Assembly: GCA_963976625.1 (NCBI GenBank)
Contig: CAXBLA010000003.1
Coordinates: forward strand, 1-64,000
Direction: 5' to 3'
Length of the DNA stretch: 64,000 nucleotides
Source of the DNA: UBA1924 sp963976625
Lineage (GTDB): Bacteria; Planctomycetota; Phycisphaerae; Phycisphaerales; UBA1924
The notes under the pieces were generated by a model, which was given only the letters and a program-made list of their open reading frames with translations, was not told the origin of the DNA and did no database searches. The translations under genes were made by a program, and so were the position numbers. Below, one piece after another: positions 25,527-33,708 of the stretch. Every line of letters begins with the position of its first letter. Positions within the stretch are counted from its first letter, which is position 1.

Positions 25527-26282
25527 TTAGCTATTGACCACCATCGTTGAGCCCGATGCCTGATCCGTTTGGCCCGTGATGCAACCCGCAATCAACTCCG
25601 CGATTCGATCGGGCGTCATGGCCTGGTCAGCAGACAGCATATCTTCAGACACAATCGAACGCAGCATCTGCGTCTCGACCGCCCCCGGCGCGATGGTGTA
25701 CGCCCGGATACCTTGGTGCCCGTACTCGTTGTGCAGTGCGCGGGTCAGCCCGTCGATGGCGGCTTTTGCGCAGCCGTACACCCCGAGCCCAACAAACGGA
25801 TCGACAATCGCGATCGACGCGATATTGACCACGCACCCGCTTGAGCGAACAAGCTCTGGAATCGCGATTCGTACCAGCTCGATCGGCCCGATCGTGTTGA
25901 CAGAGAACAAATCTTGGACCTCCTGGGCGCCCAGCTCCCCGAGCACTTTGCAGGTCCCGAGCCCGGCATTATTGACGATTGCATTAATTTGTCCGTACTC
26001 ATCGAGCGTCCCAGCGATCAAACTTTGGCGGTCTTGAGCGATGGCGATATCTCCCGAGATTGCAACCCAATCCACCCCGTGCTCGTCGAGCAGTTCGCCG
26101 GTTTCTTCGAGCTTCTCAAGCTTGCGTCCCGCGATCACCACCCGAAAACCCTGCTTTCCGAGGGTAATGGCCGCCGATCGACCGATCCCCGACCCCCCGC
26201 CGGTGACAATCACCACAGGGGCCCGTGCTGGCTCGGATTGTTGCGTGGTAGGCTTACTCTCCGGCTTCGATGCGTTGCTCAT
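25527..26282 (-). CDS. Short-chain dehydrogenase/reductase
   Basis: Classical SDR, 251 residues. The N-terminus carries a polar 20-residue extension, then the Rossmann motif VTGGGSGIG, NNAG near residue 110, catalytic Ser in VVNIASIA, and Y-GCAK (Tyr-x3-Lys) near residue 170. The substrate cannot be told. The ATG lies five bases after a TATGAT box and has no SD, so a leaderless mRNA is likely. Divergent from pyk, convergent with thiG. Confidence 0.85.
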   Translation of the reverse strand: MSNASKPESKPTTQQSEPARAPVVIVTGGGSGIGRSAAITLGKQGFRVVIAGRKLEKLEETGELLDEHGVDWVAISGDIAIAQDRQSLIAGTLDEYGQINAIVNNAGLGTCKVLGELGAQEVQDLFSVNTIGPIELVRIAIPELVRSSGCVVNIASIAIVDPFVGLGVYGCAKAAIDGLTRALHNEYGHQGIRAYTIAPGAVETQMLRSIVSEDMLSADQAMTPDRIAELIAGCITGQTDQASGSTMVVNS

Positions 26283-26287
26283 AGGGC

Positions 26288-26293
26288 ATCATA
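26288..26293 (-). promoter_or_regulatory. Candidate -10 box of the SDR gene
   Basis: TATGAT, five bases (GCCCT) before the ATG. Same layout as at 31189 and 32291. Confidence 0.5.
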
Positions 26294-26432
26294 CGATGCG
26301 AACAATGCGATTGTCCCGAGGGTTCCTCAGGAATACCAATGGACGGAGAGCCTTCAGACCGATAAAACTTATCTGGTGCCTTTGTGCACCCCCCTCACAA
26401 CAGCCGCCCGTTCCTTCGGGCGTGGAGCCAGC

Positions 26433-28025
26433 ATGACCCATACTTCAGCGCCCTCTTGGATGATCAACGACCCAACCCGCCCTGCACACGCCAAAGTCGT
26501 GGCGACCCTCGGCCCGGCGTCCGACACCGACGAGACACTCAGCAAACTCATCGAAGCCGGTGTCTCGGTCTTCCGGCTCAACTTCTCGCACGGCACGCTC
26601 GAAGACATGGACATCCGGTTAGAGCGTGTCCGTCGAGCCATCGACAACTCCGGACGAAGCGTCGCCCTGCTTGGCGATCTCCAAGGACCCAAGATGCGGG
26701 TCTGCAAGGTCCCCGACATCCACGAAGACGGGGGCATCCTGCTCAACGCCGGCGACGATATATTCTTCCGAAAAGGCCAGGGAGACGCCAAGATCATCGA
26801 CGGCAAGGCTTCCTTCGATGTCACCTTCGATGCCTTTTACGAGGATGTACTCCCCGGGCAGCGTGTGCTCATCAACGATGGGCTCATCCGCATGCTGGCC
26901 GTCGAACGCGAAAAAGGCGAGTGGCTCCGCTGCCGGGTCACCGTCGGCGGCAAGGTGACGAGTTCAAAGGGCGTCAACCTCCCCGAATCCGAGCTCGACA
27001 TGCCCGCGATCACTGAGCGTGACTGGAAATGCGCGCAGTGGGCCTGTGAGAACGGGATCGACTACCTCGCCCTCTCCTTTGTCCGCACGGCCAGCGAGAT
27101 CGAAAAACTCAAAGCCAAACTCGACGAATGGAAACGCCCGGGCGAACAACCCGGCGATTCCGACATGGGCACCTCGATCCCCGTCGTCGCAAAGATCGAA
27201 ATGCCTCAGGCAATCTCCAATATCGACTCGATTATCCGCACTGCCGATGCCATCATGGTCGCCCGTGGAGACCTGGGCGTTGAGATGGATGTCGCCAAGG
27301 TCCCCGTGATCCAGAAATACATCCTCGCCAAGTGCACCGCCATGGGCAAGCCCTGCATCGTCGCGACGCAGATGCTCGAAACCATGATCGAGTCCGCGAC
27401 CCCGACGCGGGCAGAAGCCTCCGATGTCGCCAACGCGGTGCTCGACGGCTGTGACGCCGTCATGCTCTCGGGCGAGACCGCGGTGGGGGCCCACCCAACG
27501 CTCGTCGTCGAAACCATGCAGCGGATTATCAAGGTCACCGAATCCCGCATGGACGAAATCCTCCATTCCAACGGCCAGCCCATCGACATGAAGGAATACC
27601 CCTTCCGCTCCGCCGCCCTCGCCAGCGGCGTCTGGCACATGTCCAAGGAACTCAACGCCAAAGCCATCGTCGTCTGGTCACAGGCTGGTGGCATGGCCCG
27701 CTACCTCAGCCAGTACAACTTCCGCATGCCCATCTACGGCTACACATCCTCCAAGATGGCCTCGCACCGCATGGCCCTCTACGGCGGTGTCACCCCCATC
27801 TACACCCAACCCCCCGCAAGCGGACGCCTGCGTGACTGGACCGACCAGGTCGAAGCCCTCATCCGTTCCGAGGGCATCACCGAGGACGGCGACGCCGTGC
27901 TGATGGTCGCGGGCAAGCCGCTGGGTGCATTGCTCGCCCAGAGCACCCTGAGCATCCTGCGCATGGGCGACGCCTCATCGGGCTTCCGCGAGTTGATCAC
28001 CCACCCGGATTACTGCGAAATCTGA
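26433..28025 (+). CDS. pyk: Pyruvate kinase
   Basis: Converts phosphoenolpyruvate and ADP to pyruvate and ATP in glycolysis. KVVATLGPAS at the N-terminus, RLNFSHG, then the signature VVAKIEMPQAI with the catalytic Lys, VARGDLGVEM, and ATQMLETMIESATPTRAEASDVANAVLDG follow in order. The C-terminal domain is complete; total 530 residues. The ATG at 26433 has GGAG five bases upstream. A longer open frame back to 25914 overlaps the SDR gene and is not real. Confidence 0.95.
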   Translation: MTHTSAPSWMINDPTRPAHAKVVATLGPASDTDETLSKLIEAGVSVFRLNFSHGTLEDMDIRLERVRRAIDNSGRSVALLGDLQGPKMRVCKVPDIHEDGGILLNAGDDIFFRKGQGDAKIIDGKASFDVTFDAFYEDVLPGQRVLINDGLIRMLAVEREKGEWLRCRVTVGGKVTSSKGVNLPESELDMPAITERDWKCAQWACENGIDYLALSFVRTASEIEKLKAKLDEWKRPGEQPGDSDMGTSIPVVAKIEMPQAISNIDSIIRTADAIMVARGDLGVEMDVAKVPVIQKYILAKCTAMGKPCIVATQMLETMIESATPTRAEASDVANAVLDGCDAVMLSGETAVGAHPTLVVETMQRIIKVTESRMDEILHSNGQPIDMKEYPFRSAALASGVWHMSKELNAKAIVVWSQAGGMARYLSQYNFRMPIYGYTSSKMASHRMALYGGVTPIYTQPPASGRLRDWTDQVEALIRSEGITEDGDAVLMVAGKPLGALLAQSTLSILRMGDASSGFRELITHPDYCEI

Positions 28026-28071
28026 TCGAATCTCGCCCATTGGGCGCTCGATTGGGCGATTCATAATTGAC

Positions 28072-28101
28072 TTGTCACCAGACGCTTGGCTCGTATACAA
28101 T
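28072..28101 (+). promoter_or_regulatory. Sigma-70-type promoter of hpd
   Basis: TTGTCA at 28072-28077, then TATACA (16-base gap) or TACAAT (18-base gap, 28096-28101). One of the best consensus promoters in the window, about 90 bases before hpd. Confidence 0.6.
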
Positions 28102-28187
28102 AGATATACGGGACCTGGGCTCCCGCCGAATGACCATACCGGAAAAGGTCGGCAATGTCTGCCCAAGAGCTTTCAAGGACAGCAGTT

Positions 28188-29381
28188 ATGACAAGCGTCT
28201 CAACACAGACCAGCACCTCCATCAGCGCCGACCCACTCAACCTGATCGATGTCGATCATGTCCGTTTCTATGTGGGCAACGCCAAGCAGGCCGCGTATTT
28301 CTACGCCCACACCTTCGGCTTCCGGATCGACCAGATCGCCGACCTCACCACCGGCTCACGCGACGAAGCCGACTACCTGCTCACCCAGGGCAACATCCGC
28401 ATCCTGCTCACTACCCCGCTCAACAAAGACCACCAAGCCGCCGAAGAACTCAAGCTCTACGGCGACGGCATCAAGGATGTCTCGCTCACCGTTGAAGACG
28501 CGACCGCCGCCTACAACAAGGCCCTGGCCAACGGCGGCAAGTCCGCCAGCGAACCACGCACCATCGAAGACGAAAAAGGCTCGGTCACCGTCGCCTCTAT
28601 CCACACCTACGGGCGTGTGATCCACACCTTCATCTCCCGCACCGGCGAGTACGCCCACGAGAACCTCCGCAAGGGCGGGCTCTTCATGCCGACCTTCAAG
28701 AAGTACGACTCGCCGCTCAACGACTACAACGAGAAGCACCCCTGCGGGCTCATGTTCACCGATCACCTCGTCGGCAATGTCGAAGAGGGCAAGATGAACG
28801 AGTGGGTCAAGTGGTACGAAGATGTGCTCGAGTTCAAGATGTTCAAGCACTTCGACGACGCCGACATCTCCACCGAGTTCTCGGCTCTCATGTCCAAGGT
28901 CATGGCCTCGGGCAACAACCTCATCAAGATGCCCATCAACGAGCCCGCCGACGGCGTCAAGAAATCACAGATCCTCGAATACCTCGAGTGGCACAACATG
29001 ATGCCCGGCGTCCAGCACCTCGCCTTCCGCACTGACGACGAGCTGGCGACCGTCGCCGAGCTCCGCAGGCGTGGGGTTGACTTCCTCGACATGCCCGAGA
29101 CCTACTACGAGAAGGTCTGGGACCGCGTCAACACCATGCTCACCGAGCACGGCCACGACATCGTCAAAGAAGACCACCAACGCGTCAAGGACCTGGGCGT
29201 GCTCGTCGACGCCGACGACGAGGGCTACCTCCTCCAGCTCTTCACCAAGCCCCTCCAGGACCGCCCAACCTTCTTCATCGAGATCATCTGCCGCCGCGGC
29301 TCCCAGAGCTTCGGCAAGGGCAACTTCAAAGCCCTCTTCGAGAGCCTAGAACAAGAGCAGGAGCGCCGGGGGAAGCTGTAA
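28188..29381 (+). CDS. hpd: 4-Hydroxyphenylpyruvate dioxygenase
   Basis: Fe(II) enzyme turning 4-hydroxyphenylpyruvate into homogentisate in tyrosine breakdown. Two vicinal-oxygen-chelate halves are present. Iron ligands appear as His in FTDHLVGNV, His in GVQHLAFRT and Glu in TFFIEIICRRG. Total about 397 residues. I prefer the ATG at 28188 (AAGGA eight bases before) over the ATG at 28155, which also has a good SD (AAAAGG) and would add 11 residues. It works with hmgA 3 kb downstream. A strong promoter and terminator bracket it. Confidence 0.93.
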   Translation: MTSVSTQTSTSISADPLNLIDVDHVRFYVGNAKQAAYFYAHTFGFRIDQIADLTTGSRDEADYLLTQGNIRILLTTPLNKDHQAAEELKLYGDGIKDVSLTVEDATAAYNKALANGGKSASEPRTIEDEKGSVTVASIHTYGRVIHTFISRTGEYAHENLRKGGLFMPTFKKYDSPLNDYNEKHPCGLMFTDHLVGNVEEGKMNEWVKWYEDVLEFKMFKHFDDADISTEFSALMSKVMASGNNLIKMPINEPADGVKKSQILEYLEWHNMMPGVQHLAFRTDDELATVAELRRRGVDFLDMPETYYEKVWDRVNTMLTEHGHDIVKEDHQRVKDLGVLVDADDEGYLLQLFTKPLQDRPTFFIEIICRRGSQSFGKGNFKALFESLEQEQERRGKL

Positions 29382-29409
29382 AACTAACCTAGAAATCTCA
29401 TAGAATCGC

Positions 29410-29437
29410 AATCAAGCCGACTTGGCTTGATTTTTTT
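29410..29437 (+). terminator. Intrinsic terminator of hpd
   Basis: AATCAAGCC pairs with GGCTTGATT, followed by a run of T residues, 28 bases after the hpd stop. Confidence 0.88.
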
Positions 29438-29508
29438 AAACTGTGATACTGACTTGATTTGTATTTCAGCATTTTCAATCAGCGCACCTCGACATACTCA
29501 TTATTTCT

Positions 29509-30012
29509 TTGTACACTCTAACTGTGGATTTACTAATAGCATTTGTCAATCTTGGAATAGCCTTTGTTCAATCGCAACTTGCTGGGATAGCTCTGGGTTT
29601 TATTTTTGCTTTGTTTGCAGACTGGTGGCTGCATAAAATTCGAATCAAAGATGATGCCAGAAGACTGCTCATGGGGCTCTACTCAGAAGTTGTTGAAGCA
29701 GGATCAAACATTTTGGCAATCAATGGCGAATGGAGTCGTGGCGCAGATCAACAACAGCATCGTGATCTCCAAATACGAGCCGAAAACGAGCTAGCAAAGC
29801 TCAGGAGTTCTTGCCTATTAGCTCAAATGCGCGACAAGAATGACTCGCGAAATACCAGTCGCGAGCAGCTTGTAAATCACTCGATCAGATTCGCGACACT
29901 CATCAGAAATTACCAAAATCCTCAAATTAATGCCGTGATTGGAACTCAGCACACTGAAGCCTTAGACGGTATCAAAAAATCCATTAACGATTTGTCCGGT
30001 TCATTCAAATAA
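29509..30012 (+). CDS. AT-rich orphan membrane protein, unknown function
   Basis: I do not recognise this protein of about 167 residues. Residues 7-38 are strongly hydrophobic (one or two membrane helices ending FALFADWW). The rest is charged and helical (RIKDDARRLLMGLYSEV, ENELAKLRSSCLL). The start is uncertain: TTG at 29509 or GTG at 29524, neither with an SD. The base composition is clearly more AT-rich than the neighbours and codon use is different, suggesting recent acquisition. It lies between the hpd terminator and a decayed gene duplicate. Confidence 0.55.
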   Translation: MYTLTVDLLIAFVNLGIAFVQSQLAGIALGFIFALFADWWLHKIRIKDDARRLLMGLYSEVVEAGSNILAINGEWSRGADQQQHRDLQIRAENELAKLRSSCLLAQMRDKNDSRNTSREQLVNHSIRFATLIRNYQNPQINAVIGTQHTEALDGIKKSINDLSGSFK

Positions 30013-30120
30013 CTCATGCATATTCTGCATTTGATACTACGAGCAATGAAGAAAATGTACAGTCCTAGAGCCTGTACTGCTTCAACGCTCCATGAGTGAA
30101 AAAGGGCAACGACAGACACA

Positions 30121-30261
30121 GAGACCACACTCCGGGCCCAGACCGACCCCGTCAAGCAGCTCGAATCCTGGACCATGCTGGGGCGATTGCTCGGGCGGAT
30201 GCCGGTGGATCAGGCGGAGCTTGCACGCATCGTCGAAGACCCCGATGCGTTAAGCCCATGA
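30121..30261 (+). pseudogene. Truncated, decayed copy of the gene at 31200
   Basis: Bases 30121-30239 match 31230-31348 with five substitutions, all synonymous in the frame of the intact gene. Then 45 bases are missing, exactly between two TCGAAGA repeats of the intact copy (31342-31348 and 31387-31393). A further single base loss (GCGTTAAGCCC against GCGTTCAAGCCC) shifts the frame to TGA at 30259. There is no start codon in frame: the frame upstream meets TGA at 30097. The rest of the gene is absent. Confidence 0.85.
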
Positions 30262-30308
30262 CTAGGAACGCCGCGGGAACCTCTTAACTCGCAATCCTCC
30301 GATAAGTC

Positions 30309-30346
30309 ACCACCCCGCAGCTGAATCCAGCTGCGGGGTGGTTTTC
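30309..30346 (+). terminator. Strong hairpin terminator after the pseudogene
   Basis: A perfect 15-bp stem, ACCACCCCGCAGCTG with its complement, around AATC, followed by TTTTCT. The rest of 30013-30484 outside this hairpin and the pseudogene shows nothing recognisable. Confidence 0.85.
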
Positions 30347-30484
30347 TAATGAATCGAACGACTGCAGGAGTTCGTATACACAGAACCCACGCAGACCGTT
30401 TGTATTCTCCCATGCTGTTTTACAGATTGAAGTGAGGCCAAACAAACTGCGGCCACATCAATCCAACACACAGCGGGGTACAAC

Positions 30485-31087
30485 ATGCACAAATCAATCA
30501 TCATCGCCACCATGGCCGCCACTGGAATAGCAGCTCAAGCCGACATCGTCCGAGTTGGCGAGTTCCAATCGCTCCAGTTTGAGGGCTTCGAAAACCTCGA
30601 TATGAGCTCATTCGAGCAAGCGCCAGTCGAGGCCTTTGGTGGCATGGCGACCCTATTAAACTCCAACAACTCGTTTCTTCATACGACTGGCGGGTGGTCA
30701 TACAAGAACATGACCCAGAAGTACGAAGGAAGCCGCTTGCTCGGTACAACGAGAGGCGGTGTTGAATACCAGTTCAATCTGACTCAACGATCCTTCGGCG
30801 GCTTCTTCTCGTCCATCGACAACATCGCCGACGGCTCGGTCCGGTTCTTCAATGGCGATACCTTCGTTGGGTCAGATGATCTCCTCGCATCAGTTGATGG
30901 CAACTGGACATGGAACGGCTGGTCGAGCGACGCCGAGTTTGATCGGGTAGTGATCGAATCAAACGCACTGAACAAAGGGTTTATGATGCACGATTCTGTG
31001 CGCGTACTTCAGACCCAGGTGCCCGCGTCTGGCTCTGTAGCCATCCTCGCCACAGGAGCTTTCCTGTGCAAGAGACGGCGCAGATGA
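30485..31087 (+). CDS. Exported protein with PEP-CTERM-like sorting tail
   Basis: Signal peptide (residues 1-18, cleavage after AAQA), then a secreted beta-rich domain of about 150 residues with many Phe, Gly and Asn (GGFFSSIDNIADGSVRFFNG). The C-terminus is VPASGSVAILATGAFLCKRRRR, a short proline-glycine motif, one membrane helix and an arginine cluster. That is the layout of PEP-CTERM or VPxPG tails common in planctomycetes, here with Ser in place of the second Pro. Likely handled by an exosortase-type system and surface-bound. SD-like GGGG before the ATG; terminator follows. Confidence 0.7.
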   Translation: MHKSIIIATMAATGIAAQADIVRVGEFQSLQFEGFENLDMSSFEQAPVEAFGGMATLLNSNNSFLHTTGGWSYKNMTQKYEGSRLLGTTRGGVEYQFNLTQRSFGGFFSSIDNIADGSVRFFNGDTFVGSDDLLASVDGNWTWNGWSSDAEFDRVVIESNALNKGFMMHDSVRVLQTQVPASGSVAILATGAFLCKRRRR

Positions 31088-31142
31088 GATGAACGGTGAT
31101 GAACCGACATGATCCGAGATGAGAAATAAAGCAATGTGTCCC

Positions 31143-31175
31143 ACAGCCGCCAGTCATTAAGATTGGCGGCTGTTT
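31143..31175 (+). terminator. Intrinsic terminator of the PEP-CTERM-like gene
   Basis: ACAGCCGCCAGTC pairs with GATTGGCGGCTGT around ATTAA (one G-T pair), with a short T tail. Confidence 0.7.
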
Positions 31176-31188
31176 CACAATTCTGCGC

Positions 31189-31194
31189 TATGAT
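31189..31194 (+). promoter_or_regulatory. Candidate -10 box of the 31200 gene
   Basis: GCTATGAT with TATGAT five bases before the ATG and no SD, so a leaderless mRNA is likely. Confidence 0.5.
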
Positions 31195-31199
31195 GGCCC

Positions 31200-31691
31200 A
31201 TGAACATCATCGAAAAAATCCGCGATACCGAGACCACACTCCGGGCCCAGACCGACCCCGTCAAACAGCTCGAATCCTGGACCATGCTCGGGCGCCTGCT
31301 CGGGCGGATGCCGGTGGATCAGGCGGAACTTGCACGCATCGTCGAAGAACGCGACGCGATCGGGATCGATGTGATGATCTCAAAGCTCGAAGACCCCGAC
31401 GCGTTCAAGCCCAAGAGCGAGCCGCTCCCCGAGTACACCCAGAACGAGCTCAACGAGGCCCTCCGCGCCTTCCGCCACCGGCTCAAGTTCAAGAAGCTCG
31501 ACGACGAATCAAAGATCTCGCAGCGCGATGTGACCACGGGCAAAGCCGCCAATATCGATTCGATCCAGCCCCCCGGCCCGTCGGAGTTTGATCCGCGGAT
31601 CTGGAAGGTGCTCGTCCAAAAAGGCTTGCTGGTCGATGCCGAGCACGGCTTCTACCACGAGCCCAAAGAGAAGCCCAAGCTGAGAAAATAA
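31200..31691 (+). CDS. Conserved-looking protein of unknown function, parent of the 30121 pseudogene
   Basis: Helical, charged, soluble protein of 163 residues with no recognised domain. An N-terminal helical region (residues 1-48, LESWTMLGRLLGRMPVDQAELARIVEE) is the part preserved in the pseudogene copy. The middle has EYTQNELNEALRAFRHRLKFKKLDDESKIS, and the C-terminus is FDPRIWKVLVQKGLLVDAEHGFY, which could be a small winged or recognition element. That five synonymous and no non-synonymous changes separate it from the copy suggests both were under protein-level selection. It converges on gmhA with an 18-base gap. Confidence 0.7.
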   Translation: MNIIEKIRDTETTLRAQTDPVKQLESWTMLGRLLGRMPVDQAELARIVEERDAIGIDVMISKLEDPDAFKPKSEPLPEYTQNELNEALRAFRHRLKFKKLDDESKISQRDVTTGKAANIDSIQPPGPSEFDPRIWKVLVQKGLLVDAEHGFYHEPKEKPKLRK

Positions 31692-31709
31692 ATCCAGCAT
31701 AAGTACGCT

Positions 31710-32285
31710 TTACGCGAGCCCACGCTCGATCGCGCCGACCAACGCGTGCAGGATCAGCATGTGCAGTTCCTGGATCCGATCGCTCGTCTCCCCGGGCACG
31801 ATCCACTGGATATCGCCGAGCCCATCAAGGGCGCCGCCGTCTTTGCCCAGCAACAACGCCACATGCAGCCCCTGCGACTTCGCGGCTTCCACGGCCTTCA
31901 CGATATTCGCACTGTTCCCACTGGTGGACATCGCGACGAGCACATCGCCCTCAAAGCCCACACCCTCAACCCACCGCGAGAAGATCGCGTCGAACCCGTA
32001 GTCATTACCCACGCAGGTAATATGCCCCGGATCCGCGCACGCCATGGCCGGGATCGACGGGCGATCGCCCCGGTACCGCCCGGTGAGCTCTTCGCAGAAG
32101 TGGATCGCATCAGCGCATGATCCGCCGTTGCCGATCGCGAGGATCTTGCCGCCGCTGCGGATCCGCTCGACGCACTCCTGAGCAAGCGTTTCCACCCGTT
32201 GGGCGTTGTCAGGATCAGCCGCAAAGCTGGCCGCGAGCTGGGCGTAGATCGAGAACTCGGATTGCACGACAGATTCATTCGTCAT
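31710..32285 (-). CDS. gmhA: SIS-domain phosphoheptose isomerase
   Basis: Converts sedoheptulose 7-phosphate to glycero-manno-heptose 7-phosphate for lipopolysaccharide inner core. SIS fold, 191 residues, with the sugar-phosphate loop ILAIGNGGSCADAIHFCEEL near residue 48, GNDYGFDAIFSRWV, STSGNS, LLGKDGGAL and SDRIQELHMLILH near the C-terminus. The ATG at 32285 follows a TATGAT box by five bases with no SD; the TTG at 32291 is unlikely. Confidence 0.9.
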   Translation of the reverse strand: MTNESVVQSEFSIYAQLAASFAADPDNAQRVETLAQECVERIRSGGKILAIGNGGSCADAIHFCEELTGRYRGDRPSIPAMACADPGHITCVGNDYGFDAIFSRWVEGVGFEGDVLVAMSTSGNSANIVKAVEAAKSQGLHVALLLGKDGGALDGLGDIQWIVPGETSDRIQELHMLILHALVGAIERGLA

Positions 32286-32290
32286 ACCCA

Positions 32291-32296
32291 ATCATA
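32291..32296 (-). promoter_or_regulatory. Candidate -10 box of gmhA
   Basis: GCTATGAT on the minus strand, five bases (TGGGT) before the ATG. Confidence 0.5.
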
Positions 32297-32345
32297 GCTG
32301 CGATCCTCGCCAGCACCCGCACGCCCAGGCGAGCGAATGCCATAC

Positions 32346-32373
32346 GAAAAAAGCCCCACATTTCTGCGGGGCT
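32346..32373 (-). terminator. Intrinsic terminator of hmgA
   Basis: AGCCCCGCA pairs with TGTGGGGCT around a GAAA tetraloop, followed by T residues on the minus strand. Confidence 0.88.
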
Positions 32374-32394
32374 CGGAGTAATCGAATACAAGCA

Positions 32395-33708
32395 TCAATC
32401 CCAGGTATTGATCGGCTGATCGCCCTTGCCGGTCTCTTCGCTGTCGGCCCCGCGGACCTCGCCGGGCGCGAAGTGATCCTGACGCCATGACTCTGGGTAC
32501 TGCTCGTCATCGAGCGCCAGGCAGGCCTTCGTCGGGAACATCGGGCGGAAGGTATCGCACATCACCGCCATCTCGTCGGTCCACTTCTTGCCCAGCGACG
32601 CCTCGACCGTCCCCGGGTGCGGCCCATGAGCAATCCCCTGAGGATGCACCGAGATCGAGCCCGAGCTGATCCCACGCCGAGCCTTGTAGTTGCCCTCGAC
32701 ATAGTACATGATCTCGTCGGAGTCGATGTTGCTGTGGTTGTAGGGCACCGCGATCGCGTCCGGGTGCGTATCGAGCGCACGCGGGCAGAACGAGCAGATC
32801 ACAAAGTTGTGCCCCTCAAATGTCTGATGAATCGGCGGCGGCATGTGCAGCTGCCCGGTAATCGGCGCGAAGTCATCGATATTAAAGCAGTAGGGGTAGT
32901 AGCACCCGTCCCAGCCGACGACCTCGAGCGGGTGGTACGGGTAGGTGTACGAGTGCACCGAGTTGAGCGCCTTGATCCGCACTTCGAAGTCGCCCTTCTC
33001 GTCGTAGGCCAGCGGATGATCCGCGTCCTCGAACGGCACGCGCAGGTCCCGCTCGCAGTACGGCGAGTGCTCGAGGAACTGGGCCGTCTTCTTGGCCATG
33101 TAGCGTGGCGGGGGCATGATGTGCGACGCGTTGCAGGTCTCGAAGCACACAAACTTACCCAGCGGCATGTCCTTCTTCGAGTATCCGCCGAACTCATCGT
33201 TATCCGAGCCATCATCCGGACGCTCATCAAACTCGATCCGGTGCACCACGCCCTTGGGCATAATGACATAGTCCTTCTTGCCGAACTTGAGCGCCCCGAA
33301 CATCGTGTAGATCGTGCCCGAACCGAAGTGTACAAACAGACACTCGTCGCCCTGCCCGTTCTTGTAGTGATAGTCCATCTGCTCGCTCGGCTGGCACAAC
33401 GACATTTCGACATCGCTGTTGCCAAAGATCACCACTCGCCCATGCACCGCGTCGCCGCTGGCCTTGAATGCCTGGCTCTTGACATGACGCATCCGCATCA
33501 CATCCTGCTCGACATACTCGACCTTTGTCGAATAGAGCTTCTTCCACCCCGTCACCTGCGTGGGCGGATGGATGTGGTACATGATCGAGCTTGGCCCAAC
33601 AAAGCCCTCGGTGCCGAAGAGTTCTTCGGAATAGAGCGCTCCGTCTGGACGCCGGAACTGGGTGTGACGCTTCTTGGGCATATTGCCCATTTTCATATAG
33701 TACGGCAT
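32395..33708 (-). CDS. hmgA: Homogentisate 1,2-dioxygenase
   Basis: Ring-opening iron enzyme that acts after hpd, giving maleylacetoacetate. Cupin-fold protein of about 437 residues. KRHTQFRRPDGALYSEEL near the start, GDECLFVHFGSG, PKGVVHRIEF, and near the C-terminus the metal-site region VPYNHSNIDSDEIMYYVEG with HPQGIAHGPHPG. The ATG at 33708 (MPYYMK) fits the family start and has GAGGAT eight bases before it; the frame five codons longer is less likely. It converges on the hpd side of the island. Fumarylacetoacetase and maleylacetoacetate isomerase genes are not in the window. Confidence 0.95.
   Translation of the reverse strand: MPYYMKMGNMPKKRHTQFRRPDGALYSEELFGTEGFVGPSSIMYHIHPPTQVTGWKKLYSTKVEYVEQDVMRMRHVKSQAFKASGDAVHGRVVIFGNSDVEMSLCQPSEQMDYHYKNGQGDECLFVHFGSGTIYTMFGALKFGKKDYVIMPKGVVHRIEFDERPDDGSDNDEFGGYSKKDMPLGKFVCFETCNASHIMPPPRYMAKKTAQFLEHSPYCERDLRVPFEDADHPLAYDEKGDFEVRIKALNSVHSYTYPYHPLEVVGWDGCYYPYCFNIDDFAPITGQLHMPPPIHQTFEGHNFVICSFCPRALDTHPDAIAVPYNHSNIDSDEIMYYVEGNYKARRGISSGSISVHPQGIAHGPHPGTVEASLGKKWTDEMAVMCDTFRPMFPTKACLALDDEQYPESWRQDHFAPGEVRGADSEETGKGDQPINTWD

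Noticed and set aside
25914..26432. Upstream extension of pyruvate kinase
   Set aside because: Overlaps the SDR gene and lacks similarity; ATG 26433 with GGAG is the family start.
28021..28066. Hairpin-like repeats CGCCCA/TGGGCG after pyk as a terminator
   Set aside because: Pairing is interrupted and no T run follows.
29427..29636. 69-residue ORF after the hpd terminator
   Set aside because: Starts inside the terminator T run and overlaps the better 29509 frame.
30096..30287. 63-residue ORF over the duplicated segment
   Set aside because: It runs in the wrong frame relative to the intact gene at 31200; the segment is a pseudogene.
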